Of a DNA stretch of 64,000 bases, positions 39,052-47,242 are shown piece by piece. Within the stretch, counting starts at the first letter, position 1. Each line of letters opens with the position of its first letter. The notes under the pieces are model-generated. The model was given only the letters and a program-made list of their open reading frames with translations, searched no databases and was not told where the DNA came from. The position numbers were made by a program, and so were the translations under genes. This DNA comes from Aliiroseovarius halocynthiae (GTDB taxonomy: Bacteria > Pseudomonadota > Alphaproteobacteria > Rhodobacterales > Rhodobacteraceae). The stretch is taken from contig NZ_ML660019.1 of assembly GCF_007004645.1 (NCBI RefSeq), forward strand, positions 392,437 through 456,436, in the 5' to 3' direction.

Positions 39052-39783
39052 TCAATCGCGAAAGCGATAGCGATGCAGCTGTGTCCCGTGATCCTTTAGC
39101 CATTTGCGTGGTGTCCGATAGGTTGGGCAAATCGCTTCAACCTGCGCCCAGAAGGCGCGTGAGTGGTCCATGTGCACCAGATGCGACACCTCATGCGCGG
39201 CGACATAGTCCAGCACCTCGGGTGGGGCCATGATCAGGCGCCAGGAATAGCTAAGGTTGCCGCGCGAACTGCATGACCCCCAGCGAGAGCGCGTGTCGCG
39301 CAAGGTAATCCGCCCATAGGGTCGACTGACCATTGCAGCATACCGATCGCTGGCGTCCACAAGGGCGGCACGTGCGGCCTCTTTCAGGAAAGCTTCCACG
39401 CGGATGGTGTCGCGTTTTGAAGAATGTGGGGGCAACAGCATTTTGCCGCCTGCGACCTCGACCACCCGCGACTGGCCGCGTGCGAGTGTCAGCTTGTTGC
39501 CCCGAAATGGCAGTGTAGACCCAATTACCGGGATCTCGCTTGGGGCGGTTTGAGCAAGATGGCCGCGGATCCAGTCCAACCGTTCGGTCGCAAACTGAAT
39601 GGCTTCGTCCTTGTTGGCCCCGAAAGGGGCTGTCAGCGTCACGCGCCCATCCAGCCGAGAGACCCGCAATGACAGTCTGCGTGCGCGTTTTGACGCCCGA
39701 AGTTCGATCTCTAACGGATCTGGTGCGCCCAATGACAAGGTCGTGTTTTCTGTCAGGCGATTGCGTGATTTTCGAAACAACAT
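39052..39783 (-). CDS. YgjP/M48-type zinc metallopeptidase
   Basis: 243-aa protein of the DUF45/YgjP group. The zinc motif HEVSHLVHMDHSRAFW is in the C-terminal third, preceded by the conserved TRSRWGSCSSRGNLSYSWRL. Cytosolic; physiological substrate unknown. The start at 39783 (MLFRKSRNR) is chosen because upstream sequence lacks homology-like character and would overlap the divergent gene's leader. The gntR gene starts 32 bp downstream on the same strand. Confidence 0.88.
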   Translation of the reverse strand: MLFRKSRNRLTENTTLSLGAPDPLEIELRASKRARRLSLRVSRLDGRVTLTAPFGANKDEAIQFATERLDWIRGHLAQTAPSEIPVIGSTLPFRGNKLTLARGQSRVVEVAGGKMLLPPHSSKRDTIRVEAFLKEAARAALVDASDRYAAMVSRPYGRITLRDTRSRWGSCSSRGNLSYSWRLIMAPPEVLDYVAAHEVSHLVHMDHSRAFWAQVEAICPTYRTPRKWLKDHGTQLHRYRFRD

Positions 39784-39909
39784 ACCCCTCAATGCGGTCT
39801 GAATCCGTCCAACGTCAACCCTTCGCGGCAAAAGGCTTTGACACCCTTCCCGCATTGTGGCAGTTGCCTGAAATCTCAGACGAGTCAGTATGAACGGAAA
39901 GGGTTTCAA

Positions 39910-40230
39910 ATGCCCAAAGCTGAATGGGGCGTCAAACGTGTATGCCCGACGACCGGAAAACGCTTTTACGACCTGAACGCCAATCCGGTGGTCAGTCCCT
40001 ATACGGGTGAAGTCGTGAACTTCGAGACCGGCAAAGGGTCGCGCACGATGGTTGCCGACAAAGAAGACAAAGCGGTTATGAAGGACGATCTGGTCGAAGA
40101 CGCAGATGCAGTTCTGGAAGATGACGACGCATCCGATGTTGATCTGGGCGATGATGTTCTGGACGACGATGATGACGAAGAAGTGTCGCTGGACGAAATC
40201 GCGGACATGCCCGCGAATGACGACGACTAA
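39910..40230 (+). CDS. FYDLN-acid family protein (TIGR02300)
   Basis: 106-aa protein with the conserved N-terminal block RVCPTTGKRFYDLNANPVVSPYTG, followed by a highly acidic tail: about half of the last 45 residues are Asp or Glu. Conserved in alphaproteobacteria; function unknown. In many genomes it lies beside aroA/cmk/rpsA or a tRNA-Ala; here it is just before tRNA-Ala. The start at 39910 fits the family; the open frame before it has no support. Confidence 0.92.
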   Translation: MPKAEWGVKRVCPTTGKRFYDLNANPVVSPYTGEVVNFETGKGSRTMVADKEDKAVMKDDLVEDADAVLEDDDASDVDLGDDVLDDDDDEEVSLDEIADMPANDDD

Positions 40231-40245
40231 GCGTCAAAGATTTTT

Positions 40246-40288
40246 GCAAAGGCGCGTTTTTTGGGGTTGAACCCCCCAGCGCCTTTGC
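40246..40288 (+). terminator. Long hairpin after the FYDLN gene
   Basis: GCAAAGGCGC (40246-40255) and GCGCCTTTGC (40279-40288) form a perfect 10-bp stem, with an inner GGGG/CCCC pairing in the loop. It separates the FYDLN gene from tRNA-Ala. Confidence 0.65.
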
Positions 40289-40328
40289 ATAAATACCGCG
40301 CACAGGCAGCGACTTGGCTGTCACGGAT

Positions 40329-40404
<76 letters not shown>

Positions 40405-40523
40405 CTATATCATATGTAAGTGTGCACAAAGTTTGACCCCTGTGGACGCACTTTGCCCCCTATGACCACATAGATTGACTTTTTAGGCATCATCATTGAC
40501 CCTTTCGGGTAAAGCGGGCCCTC

Positions 40524-40783
40524 GGCCAACGCGCGGCGAAGGTGTCACGAGAGACCAGACCAACTGATGCTGCACTGTGCTCGTACGGCCGCTATTGTGG
40601 TTTGGCTCAGTTATGGCCAGTTTAACACTATGCAACCTCAAGCACTCAAAAACCTGGAACTCAGGAAGCTATTTGCGGCTCAGCTTCCGGCAGACTTCGC
40701 AGACTGGCTTGATTTTGTAGCCGTTGGCGCGCTGCTGGGGCTTGCCTGAGTCGATATGTGCCAATCCTCGCCGCGCGTTGGCC
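40524..40783. repeat. 16-bp inverted repeat flanking the MFS fragment
   Basis: GGCCAACGCGCGGCGA at 40524-40539 recurs as its exact complement at 40768-40783, where it lies within the broken IS407-type OrfB. The pair encloses the MFS gene fragment. It may be a scrap of a second, inverted copy of the IS. Confidence 0.5.
40630..40749 (+). pseudogene. 5' fragment of an MFS-type transporter
   Basis: 39 codons reading MQPQALKNLELRKLFAAQLPADF-type sequence, then ADWLDFVAVGALLGLA and a stop. The start resembles the first helix of major-facilitator proteins (RKLFxxQxxxxxxDWLDFVA). The frame is cut where IS407-type sequence begins (around 40733-40747), so only the N terminus of the gene remains. The rest is not found in this window. 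Confidence 0.55.
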
Positions 40784-41420
40784 CATTACAGGATCGCGCG
40801 ACTGGTGAACTCTGTCCCGTTATCACTGACAATGCTAGCCGGTTTGCCATAGAGCCGGACGAGCGCATCAAGCTCTTGCGCCACCCGCGCACCCGAGATG
40901 CTGGTGTCGGCCATCAGGCAGAGGTTTTCGCGGCTGCAATCATCGTTCACCGCCAGAATGCGGAACCGGTGCGAGGCCCTGAATGTGTCAGACAGGAAGT
41001 CGAGCGACCAGCGTTCGCCAGGCCACAGTGCCTCTGGCATCGGTGCTCGCGATCTATGCGCCCGTTTGCACCTCCGGACCACAAGCTTCTCTTCTGTGTA
41101 AAGCCGATACAGCGCTATCGGAGCTTTCGCCGCCCTACTGGGGCGACGGTCCCCTCAAACTGTAGCTCATGATCATTCCAGTGCAATCCAGCATCACCCC
41201 GATCCGCCGATAGCCAAACCTGTGATGCTTGGCCGCGATGGCCCTCATTTCTTTGCGTATCTCCGGATTATTCGGCGGGCGTTCACGCCGGACAGTTTTG
41301 GGGCCGACACCAACGAGCTTGCAGGCCCGGCGGTGCGAGATGTCGTGATCCCGCATCGCCCGAAGCGCTGCATCCCGCCGTTCGCTTGGCGTCGTCAGCT
41401 CTCTCCCAGCAGGTCCTTCA
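40740..41420 (-). pseudogene. IS3-family transposase OrfB, broken
   Basis: Reads in one frame from RRDAALRAMRDHDISHRRAC to RRIGVMLDCTGMIM, then shifts frame to LYTEEKLVVRRCKRAHRSRAP and the catalytic-core parts WSLDFLSD and SDNGTEFTSRAIL (first and second acidic residues of the DDE triad). A TAA follows AIL, after which IDSGKPQQ continues in frame before homology ends. The third catalytic residue region is lost. Frameshift, nonsense and truncation make it inactive. Confidence 0.75.
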
Positions 41421-41658
41421 GAACGACATTGTCCAGCATCGTATCGGCCAACAGCCGTTTGAGCCCCGCATTCTCGTCTTCCAACGACCTCACCTTGGCA
41501 ACGTCGGAAACCTCCATGCCGCCGCACTTCGATTTGTACTCGTAGAACGTGCCCTGGCTGAGACCGTGCTTGCGACACACTTCCACCGTCGGCATTCCGG
41601 CTTCCTGCTCTTTGATCATCCCGATGATTTGGGCTTTCGTGAATCGGCCCTTTCGCAT
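41395..41658 (-). CDS. IS3-family transposase OrfA
   Basis: 87-aa helix-turn-helix protein of an IS407-type element: RKGRFTKAQIIGMIKEQEAG, then CRKHGLSQGTFYEYKSKCGGM and a leucine-zipper-like C terminus (LEDENAGLKRLLADTMLDN). The frame is intact, but its partner OrfB is broken, so it has no transposition role on its own. Confidence 0.85.
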   Translation of the reverse strand: MRKGRFTKAQIIGMIKEQEAGMPTVEVCRKHGLSQGTFYEYKSKCGGMEVSDVAKVRSLEDENAGLKRLLADTMLDNVVLKDLLGES

Positions 41659-41700
41659 TCATTTGCTCCTTCAAAAGGTTGAGCAAATTTCACATTAAGG

Positions 41701-41726
41701 CGAGGGAAGTCTCGGGAGGCAGGTCA
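41701..41726 (-). repeat. Terminal inverted-repeat end of the IS407-type element
   Basis: 26 bp, matching the segment 45158-45183 at 22 of 26 positions in the same orientation. Its first three bases on the minus strand, TGA, act as the stop codon of the truncated zinc-ribbon gene next to it. Confidence 0.7.
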
Positions 41727-42239
41727 AAATCCGAACGCATCAACTTTGTCTTCGAGCACGCAAATCACGATTGCCAATGCCTTGCGACGTTCCATCAGAT
41801 GATAGATGCGAAATGGTTGCGCTAATTGACGGATTGAGAAGCCCAACTTGGCAGGTGATGTAAAACACGCGCTGTCGAGCATTTCAACTGGACGCAGGTC
41901 ATTTGGCTTCTCGGCACCGAGCAGAAGATTGAGTAGACCGTGGATTTCGGTGAAGAGGTGTTGTTTCTCGGATCGCCCTGCCCTCTGCCTCATCGCGTTC
42001 AGGGAGAACTGTTCGTAGGTGATGATCTGATCCCAAACCAACTGGATCGTTGCGTCGTCATTCCAGCCTTGGGCATGCAGATTGGCGACGAAATTATATC
42101 CCAAACGAGCGTCAAGCGGCGTAAAGCAGTGCGGACAGATCAGCGCCACCTGATCGCGATATAGGGCGTAATCCGAGTTTCCCACGAAATGAAAACAGTT
42201 TTGGCAGCGTGCAATCAGCGGTCGCTTTTGGGTCGGCAT
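41724..42239 (-). CDS. Zinc-ribbon protein truncated by an IS
   Basis: 171 codons from MPTQKRPLIARCQNC. Two CxxC pairs (Cys12/15 and Cys35/38, CQNC and CPHC) should form a zinc ribbon; the rest is helical with no family I recognise. The stop TGA consists exactly of the first three bases of the adjoining IS end, so the original C terminus is lost. Base composition is AT-richer than the core genes. Whether the shortened protein functions is unknown. Confidence 0.55.
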   Translation of the reverse strand: MPTQKRPLIARCQNCFHFVGNSDYALYRDQVALICPHCFTPLDARLGYNFVANLHAQGWNDDATIQLVWDQIITYEQFSLNAMRQRAGRSEKQHLFTEIHGLLNLLLGAEKPNDLRPVEMLDSACFTSPAKLGFSIRQLAQPFRIYHLMERRKALAIVICVLEDKVDAFGF

Positions 42240-42439
42240 ATCGCCCGCCTGCGTCGGAAAGCTTCGTACCAATGGACTACAGGCCGACAATGCACGAACA
42301 ATTAAAACGGACCACCTGATGGGGGTACGCCACTGTGCCTGCTGGATCATAGGCGTCATCACGCTGGAATTCTGGATTTAGATATTCATCACAGGAATGG
42401 AACTCAGGAACTTTTTATGACCGATCTGATGTAGTATTT

Positions 42440-42853
42440 GCATCGATGCATGGGATCCCGAAAACCATTATCCTTTTTTACTGACTACTCCAATGAGGCC
42501 GGTGTCGGAGTGGGGGTAGGCGCAAATTTGAACATACCCTTGCCGACAGGCACTAGGTCGGAGGAATGGATGCTAAACTGCGCTAACGCGATAGGTTTTC
42601 TGCTGAAAGCTGGGATTGACGCGCTGGTGATTACCATTGGCTTTGATGTTTCCAAAGACGACCCGCTCGGAGATTTTCACGTAGATGGGGCAGCATTTAC
42701 AAAATCGGGAACCAGATAGCAGAGTTGGACCTGCCGACAGTTTATGTTTTGGAAGGTGGATACGCCACGGATCAACTGGAGGAAAATTCCGCCGGTTTCT
42801 TGACGGGGTCTGTCGATAAAGCGACCGTCCCAACTGCTGGGCCATTTGTGTGA
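42440..42853 (+). pseudogene. HDAC/acetylpolyamine amidohydrolase family fragment
   Basis: Only the C-terminal half of a histone-deacetylase-like hydrolase remains, in pieces. One frame gives PLSFFTDYSNEAGVGVGVGA, LNIPLPTGT and DALVITIGFDVSKDDPLGDF (family Asp/Phe-rich metal-site region). After a shift near 42705 another frame gives DLPTVYVLEGGYATDQL and then FLTGSV to the stop at 42853. A further shift near 42470 separates the HGxP region. The N-terminal half is absent. Confidence 0.65.
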
Positions 42854-43154
42854 GCTTTGGATTGTGCCAGCAAAAGCTGCATGTTCGCAAGGTTGCTTTG
42901 TCCGCATCCTACCGGTTCGACAGGCTTATGACGAAAGTCCAGTTTTCTTAGTGCCAAGCTCAAACTAAGGACGACCGTTTGACCTGTCGCGACGCGACCC
43001 GTTTCCAATCAAGTCATTCGAACAAGGCTTCGAATTGCGCTTTGCTAAGGGAAATTACACCGTCTCGCATTTGCGGCCACTCAAACCCTTTTGGACCTAT
43101 CGCGTTTTGATGCCGATCCTTTGATAGCATTTACTGCAGCAAAGGAGATGAGCT
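42854..43154. other. Non-coding spacer before an IS3 element
   Basis: 301 bp between the hydrolase fragment and IS3 orfA. I see no gene. The last 60 bases should include the left end and promoter of the IS, with AAGGAG before the orfA ATG. Confidence 0.45.
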
Positions 43155-43421
43155 ATGGGATTGAAGCGAACGGGCGAGTTCCGCCAAGATGCGGTGCGTA
43201 TTGCGCTGACGAGCGGGCTGACAAGGCAGCAGGTAGCGTCGGATCTGGGTGTTGGCTTGTCCACCTTGAACACGTGGGTCACGGCGCATCGGGATACGGA
43301 TGTGGTTTCGAAAGAGGATTTGGACCTCGCCAAAGAGAACGATCGGCTTCGACGTGAAGTCCGGATTCTTAAGGAGGAGAGGGAAATCTTAAACAAGGCC
43401 ACCCAGTTCTTCGCGGCCTAA
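43155..43421 (+). CDS. IS3-family transposase OrfA
   Basis: 88-aa helix-turn-helix protein, MGLKRTGEFRQDAVRIALTS, then RQQVASDLGVGLSTLNTWV, ending in the heptad region LRREVRILKEEREILNKATQ. Intact frame with AAGGAG upstream. Belongs to a different IS3 subgroup from the element at 41 kb. Confidence 0.9.
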   Translation: MGLKRTGEFRQDAVRIALTSGLTRQQVASDLGVGLSTLNTWVTAHRDTDVVSKEDLDLAKENDRLRREVRILKEEREILNKATQFFAA

Positions 43422-43425
43422 GGCA

Positions 43426-44385
43426 ATGAGATTTAGGTTTGTCGAGGAACACGGGAACCATTTCTCAGCCAACCGTTTGTGCAGTGTCGTTGGTGTCAGT
43501 ACACGTGGTTTGCGGGCCTTTCGGAACTGCCCTGCCAGTCGCAGACAACGATCTGATATGGTCACGCTTGCACACATCAAAGAGCAGCCCCGCCTGAGCC
43601 TTGGTTGCTACGGTAGGCCGCGAATGGCCGAAGAGTTGAAGGAGATCGGCCTGGACGTCGGTCATCGCCGTGTGGGCCGTTTGATGCGCCAGAACGGCAT
43701 ATCTGTCGTCAGAACTCGCAAATACAAGGCAACGACCGATAGCGATCACATCCCTCTCGCACATGTAAACATGTGCTGCTGGTCGACGGTTCAACATCGC
43801 GCCCAACCTACTGGGCCGGGACTTCTGCGCCGACAAGCCTAATCAAAAATGGGCTGGCCCTTCTCGGGACATTTGCTTCGCAAATACCCTGTCAGGCAAT
43901 GGACATCAGCTATGTCTGGACCCGCGAGGGGGGGGGCTTTATCTCGCGGTAATCCTGGCCTGTATTCCCGTTGCGTCATTGGCTGGGCTGTAAGCAACCG
44001 GATGAAACGTGACGTGGCGATCAGAGCTTTGAAGATGGCCATAGCGTTCCGGCAGCCGCCCAAAGGCTGCATTCATCACACAGATCGCGGGTCGCAATAC
44101 TGTTCCCACGACTATCGGAAAATCCTACGCCAGCAAGGCTTCAAGGTCTCGATGAGTGGCAAGGGTGATTGTTACGACAATGCCGCCGTCGAAACGTTCT
44201 TCAAAACCATCAAGGCTGAGCAGATCTGGCGGCATTCTTGGGACGCCAGAGGACAGGCTGAGATGGCAATCTTTGAATGCATCAATGGCTTACGTCGTCG
44301 CCACTCAGCATTGGGCTGGAAAAGCCCGGTCGCTTTTGAGCGAAAGGTGGCTTACACGAGTACTGGGGGCGGCACAAAAGCGTGA
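43426..44385 (+). pseudogene. IS3-family transposase OrfB, frameshifted
   Basis: N-terminal part (43426-43842) begins MRFRFVEEHGNHFSANRLC and holds the helical domain. The reading then shifts: RDFCADKPNQKWAG is followed by about 45 foreign bases before DISYVWTREG, and a run of nine G near 43928-43936 shifts it again. The C-terminal part (CVIGWAVSNRMKRDVAIRAL, HTDRGSQYCS, YDNAAVETFFKTIKAE) is well preserved with D and E catalytic residues. Not functional as it stands. Confidence 0.8.
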
Positions 44386-44390
44386 CAGGT

Positions 44391-44615
44391 TCATTTGCCT
44401 TCTATCCGTTTGTAGACCAAGATCTGCCCGGTGCCGTCCCAGATGGTCAGTTTCATCCTATCTGCCCGCTTGGAGTGGAAAATGAAGATCGCCCCGCTCA
44501 ACGGATCGAGATCAAACTCTTTTTCCACGATTGTGGCCAACCCATCCATGCCTTTGCGGAAGTCCACCGGTTTGGTTGCCACATAAAGCTTAAAGTTGCC
44601 TGTAGGAGAGATCAT
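44391..44615 (-). pseudogene. IS66-family TnpB, truncated
   Basis: 74 codons of the IS66 Orf2 protein: LYVATKPVDFRKGMDGLATI and DPLSGAIFIFHSKRADRMK are family blocks. The protein stops at VYKRIEGK, where about 40 more residues would be expected, right beside the end of the IS3 element. Its start overlaps the tnpA stop as ATGA, the normal IS66 arrangement. Confidence 0.8.
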
Positions 44616-45044
44616 GACCTGTACTCAAATGCGCTGATCAGTTGCACCAGACGATCTACTGGATAATCAAGCGGCAGTAGCAATTCGCACCCGGAGCGTC
44701 TGAACACCACTTGAGGCACCGAGTCCAGTGAAATTGTCCGAGGGGCTTTCAACTTTGACCTCTGTAGAGTTCGGAGCAAGATTCTTGGTCTGTTTTGGTG
44801 CCGCTGCGGCACCTCGACCATGCTTTTTCCAGTTGTAGGCAGTAGAATCAGAAACACGGCACGTCTTCCGAACTTCACCAACGGACAATGTCCCGGATCT
44901 CATACCTTGCCCCATTTCGCGCTTGAGCTTCGTCGACCACAGACGACCACCGTCTTTGGCAACGGGAATGGAGTAGCCATAGACATGAAATACTTTGTCG
45001 ATTTTCTGGTTACTTGCGAGTTCACCTAAGTTTTGAGAGCTCAT
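44612..45044 (-). pseudogene. IS66-family TnpA, frameshifted
   Basis: Starts at 45044 (MSSQNLGELASNQ) and holds the helix-turn-helix region RSGTLSVGEVRKTCRVSDST with YNWKKHGRG. The expected C terminus, RSGCELLLPLDYPVDRLVQL, lies in another frame and ends at the tnpB start, so there is a frameshift somewhere in about 44700-44790. The main transposase gene of IS66 (tnpC) is absent. Confidence 0.7.
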
Positions 45045-45124
45045 GGTGCCTGTATCCTTTTTGAAGGCATCATAAGCTAACCGCGTTGACCAAATCAGGT
45101 GCTGAATGCGGGGCTACATGCAGC

Positions 45125-45183
45125 GCTTACGAAGAATGAGCAAACTCTGCATCAGAACGAGGGAAGTTTCGGTGGGCGGGTCA
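45125..45183 (-). repeat. Remnant end of a second IS407-type element
   Basis: On the minus strand this reads TGACCCGCCCACCGAAACTT onward; the first 26 bases match the IS end at 41701-41726 at 22 positions, and similarity continues weakly to AGTTTGCTCA. It is in the same orientation. The body of that element is gone, replaced by the IS66 piece. Confidence 0.6.
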
Positions 45184-45322
45184 GTCATGAATGAGGGAGC
45201 GCGGGGGGGGAGGTTAACGGATGTACATGTTACCGGAAAGCACATCATGGGAAACCTCACGGCGGTTTGACGCTACGTGTTCTCAGGGGTGGAGGGCCCT
45301 CAGAAGTGATGGCTGGCAGCCC

Positions 45323-47242
45323 TCAATCGCCTCCAGTATGATCAAGATGTTCAGACAGAGTGGCAACCAGATCGGATTTCGATATTGGCTTGGCCAGGAA
45401 GCCGTTCATTCCAGCCTCTAAGCAGTTTTCTATGTCTTCGGCGAAAGCACTTGCGCTCAGGCCAATAATTGGTGTGTGGGTCATTCGGGGTGATCCTCGC
45501 CGAATGCGTCGCGTTGTTTCCATCCCATCTATACCGGGCATGTTGACATCCATAAGGACTAGGTCAAATTGATGTTCTTTCAGCCGATTGATTGCAATTT
45601 CCCCACTTTCAGCGGTCGTCACCTGATGTTTGAGAGAACGTAGAATGACTTTGGCGATCTTCAAGTTTGTTTTGCTGTCGTCCACTACCAGAATGTCGGC
45701 TGGCTTTGATTTTAGTTGACGGTGCAATGCGGCATCGGTTGGGTTGAACTCATGGTTCTCATTGTTTTTTTCCTCGATTTTTCCACGCGCGAACGGCAGC
45801 GAAAAGTAAAAGCAGCTGCCCTCTCCTTCGCGACTTTCCACTGATAGGTCGCCACCCATTGCGGCGACCAACATGTTGCAGATAGACAAGCCCAAGCCCG
45901 TACCCTGATACTCGCGGTTGCTGCGATTATCCACCTGAACAAAGCGTTCGAAGACATGCACCTGATCTTTCTTCGAGATCCCGATCCCTGTATCAGAGAC
46001 TTCAAAGCGCAGGGTGCAATTTTCAGGATCTGTTGGGTCAATCAACGTCACGCGCAAGTCAATGCCGCCTTCCGACGTAAACTTGAGGGCATTCCCAACG
46101 AGATTGATCAACACCTGTCTTAACCTGTTAGCATCGCCCATAACAGCCGCCGGGCATGAGTTGTCGACAGAGTATTCAAGCGAGATATCCTTGTTGCGTG
46201 CTGATACTTGAAACATGCCGACAACATTCTGAACCAAGCTGTTGACTGAAAATTCATCGCTGTGAATGACGAATTTCCCCTCGTCCAGCTTGGTAATGTC
46301 GAGGATGTCATCAATGATCGATTTAAGCGCCTTTCCAGATTCCTGAATTGTTTCAATCAGCTGCGCCTGCTCTTTTGGCAGATCTTGCTCTAGCAAAAGC
46401 TCGGCGATTGGAATAACTCCATTCAGGGGCGTGCGGATTTCGTGGCTCATCGTCGCTAAAAAACGCGATTTCGCTTCGGCTGCGGCATGCGCTTCATCCC
46501 GTGATGCGATTAGGCTTTGCTCGTTTTCTTTGATGGTTGTCCGCATCGTTGAAAAACTGTTGGTGAGATCACCAATTTCGTCTTTTGAACTCGGAGGAAT
46601 TTTCGCTTGATAATTTCCGCGCGACAATTGCCGAGCAGCCGAGGCAAGCAGGGATGCGCGTTTCACAACCCAACGATCCAGGAGAACACCAACGACCAGA
46701 AGCGCTCCAAGGAAGAAAACGGCAATCAAGACAGTAAGGAACCGAACCTGTCGACGGATTTGCCCTAGATCATCCGAAATATCGACCCGAACAGACAGAA
46801 CAGCCAGTTCTTTACCCTCAAAGGAAATTGTCCGTGAGGTCTGGATTATGTCCGGCTTGGTTACCGGAGCGGCTGCCGACAAAGGATAAAGCCGCGTGCC
46901 ATCGGGTGTCGACAGAACAACCGTTTCCCAACTCCGGTATCGCCTTTGCATGCTGCTGAGGGTCTCGAATACGGCACCAATTTGGTTTTGCAGAAGAAAT
47001 GGAATGAGGGCATCGGATAGAATCTCGACATTTTGATCCAGATTTCGAACCTGTGAATCCGTCATCTCTCGCGTCAGGCGCGGCTCCCAAATATATGACA
47101 GCCCCAGCACACAAATACACATCATACACGCCAGCAATGCGACAAACCGGCTGCGCAGCTTAAATCGAACGCCGGCGAAAACCGAAGTGATTGCGGATTG
47201 CGCCGACGTTATGATGGGTGCGTCACTTAACAAAGAACTCAT
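45323..47242 (-). CDS. Hybrid sensor histidine kinase / response regulator
   Basis: 639-aa inner-membrane kinase. TM1 lies at about 31-52, a periplasmic sensor at about 53-167, TM2 at about 168-190 and HAMP at about 190-243. The HisKA domain has His267 in ATMSHEIRTPLNG, the ATPase has the N box LVGNALKF (Asn384) and G boxes DTGIGIS and GTGLGLS, and a C-terminal receiver has Asp565 in VLMDVNMPG. No HPt domain or output regulator is adjacent. It starts 20 bp inside the upstream PhnD-like gene, so the binding protein probably presents a ligand to the short periplasmic sensor. Confidence 0.92.
   Translation of the reverse strand: MSSLLSDAPIITSAQSAITSVFAGVRFKLRSRFVALLACMMCICVLGLSYIWEPRLTREMTDSQVRNLDQNVEILSDALIPFLLQNQIGAVFETLSSMQRRYRSWETVVLSTPDGTRLYPLSAAAPVTKPDIIQTSRTISFEGKELAVLSVRVDISDDLGQIRRQVRFLTVLIAVFFLGALLVVGVLLDRWVVKRASLLASAARQLSRGNYQAKIPPSSKDEIGDLTNSFSTMRTTIKENEQSLIASRDEAHAAAEAKSRFLATMSHEIRTPLNGVIPIAELLLEQDLPKEQAQLIETIQESGKALKSIIDDILDITKLDEGKFVIHSDEFSVNSLVQNVVGMFQVSARNKDISLEYSVDNSCPAAVMGDANRLRQVLINLVGNALKFTSEGGIDLRVTLIDPTDPENCTLRFEVSDTGIGISKKDQVHVFERFVQVDNRSNREYQGTGLGLSICNMLVAAMGGDLSVESREGEGSCFYFSLPFARGKIEEKNNENHEFNPTDAALHRQLKSKPADILVVDDSKTNLKIAKVILRSLKHQVTTAESGEIAINRLKEHQFDLVLMDVNMPGIDGMETTRRIRRGSPRMTHTPIIGLSASAFAEDIENCLEAGMNGFLAKPISKSDLVATLSEHLDHTGGD

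Larger units (their letters stand above)
40735..41726 (-). mobile_element. Decayed IS3-family element (IS407-type)
   Basis: The right-hand end at 41726 reads TGACCTGCCTCCCGAGACTT on the minus strand, an IS3-like inverted-repeat start. Inside are an intact orfA and a broken orfB (frameshift near 41140-41160 and a nonsense TAA near 40787). The other end is missing: homology stops after DSGKPQQ around 40735, where an MFS fragment begins. The element cannot move on its own. Confidence 0.75.
43155..44388 (+). mobile_element. Second IS3-family element, decayed
   Basis: An intact orfA (43155-43421) followed by an orfB in several frames. The element inserted into, or recombined with, an IS66-type sequence: IS66 tnpB is cut at 44391, three bases past the end of orfB. 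Exact terminal repeats cannot be fixed by eye. Confidence 0.7.

Noticed and set aside
40435-40515. Possible end of another IS (repeated TTTGACCCC/TTTGCCCCC/TTGACCC runs)
   Set aside because: The repeats are short and no transposase fragment of a matching family lies beside them, so no element is called.
45221-45322. Short frame and possible promoter before the histidine kinase's 3' end
   Set aside because: Antisense to the receiver domain end and without family resemblance.
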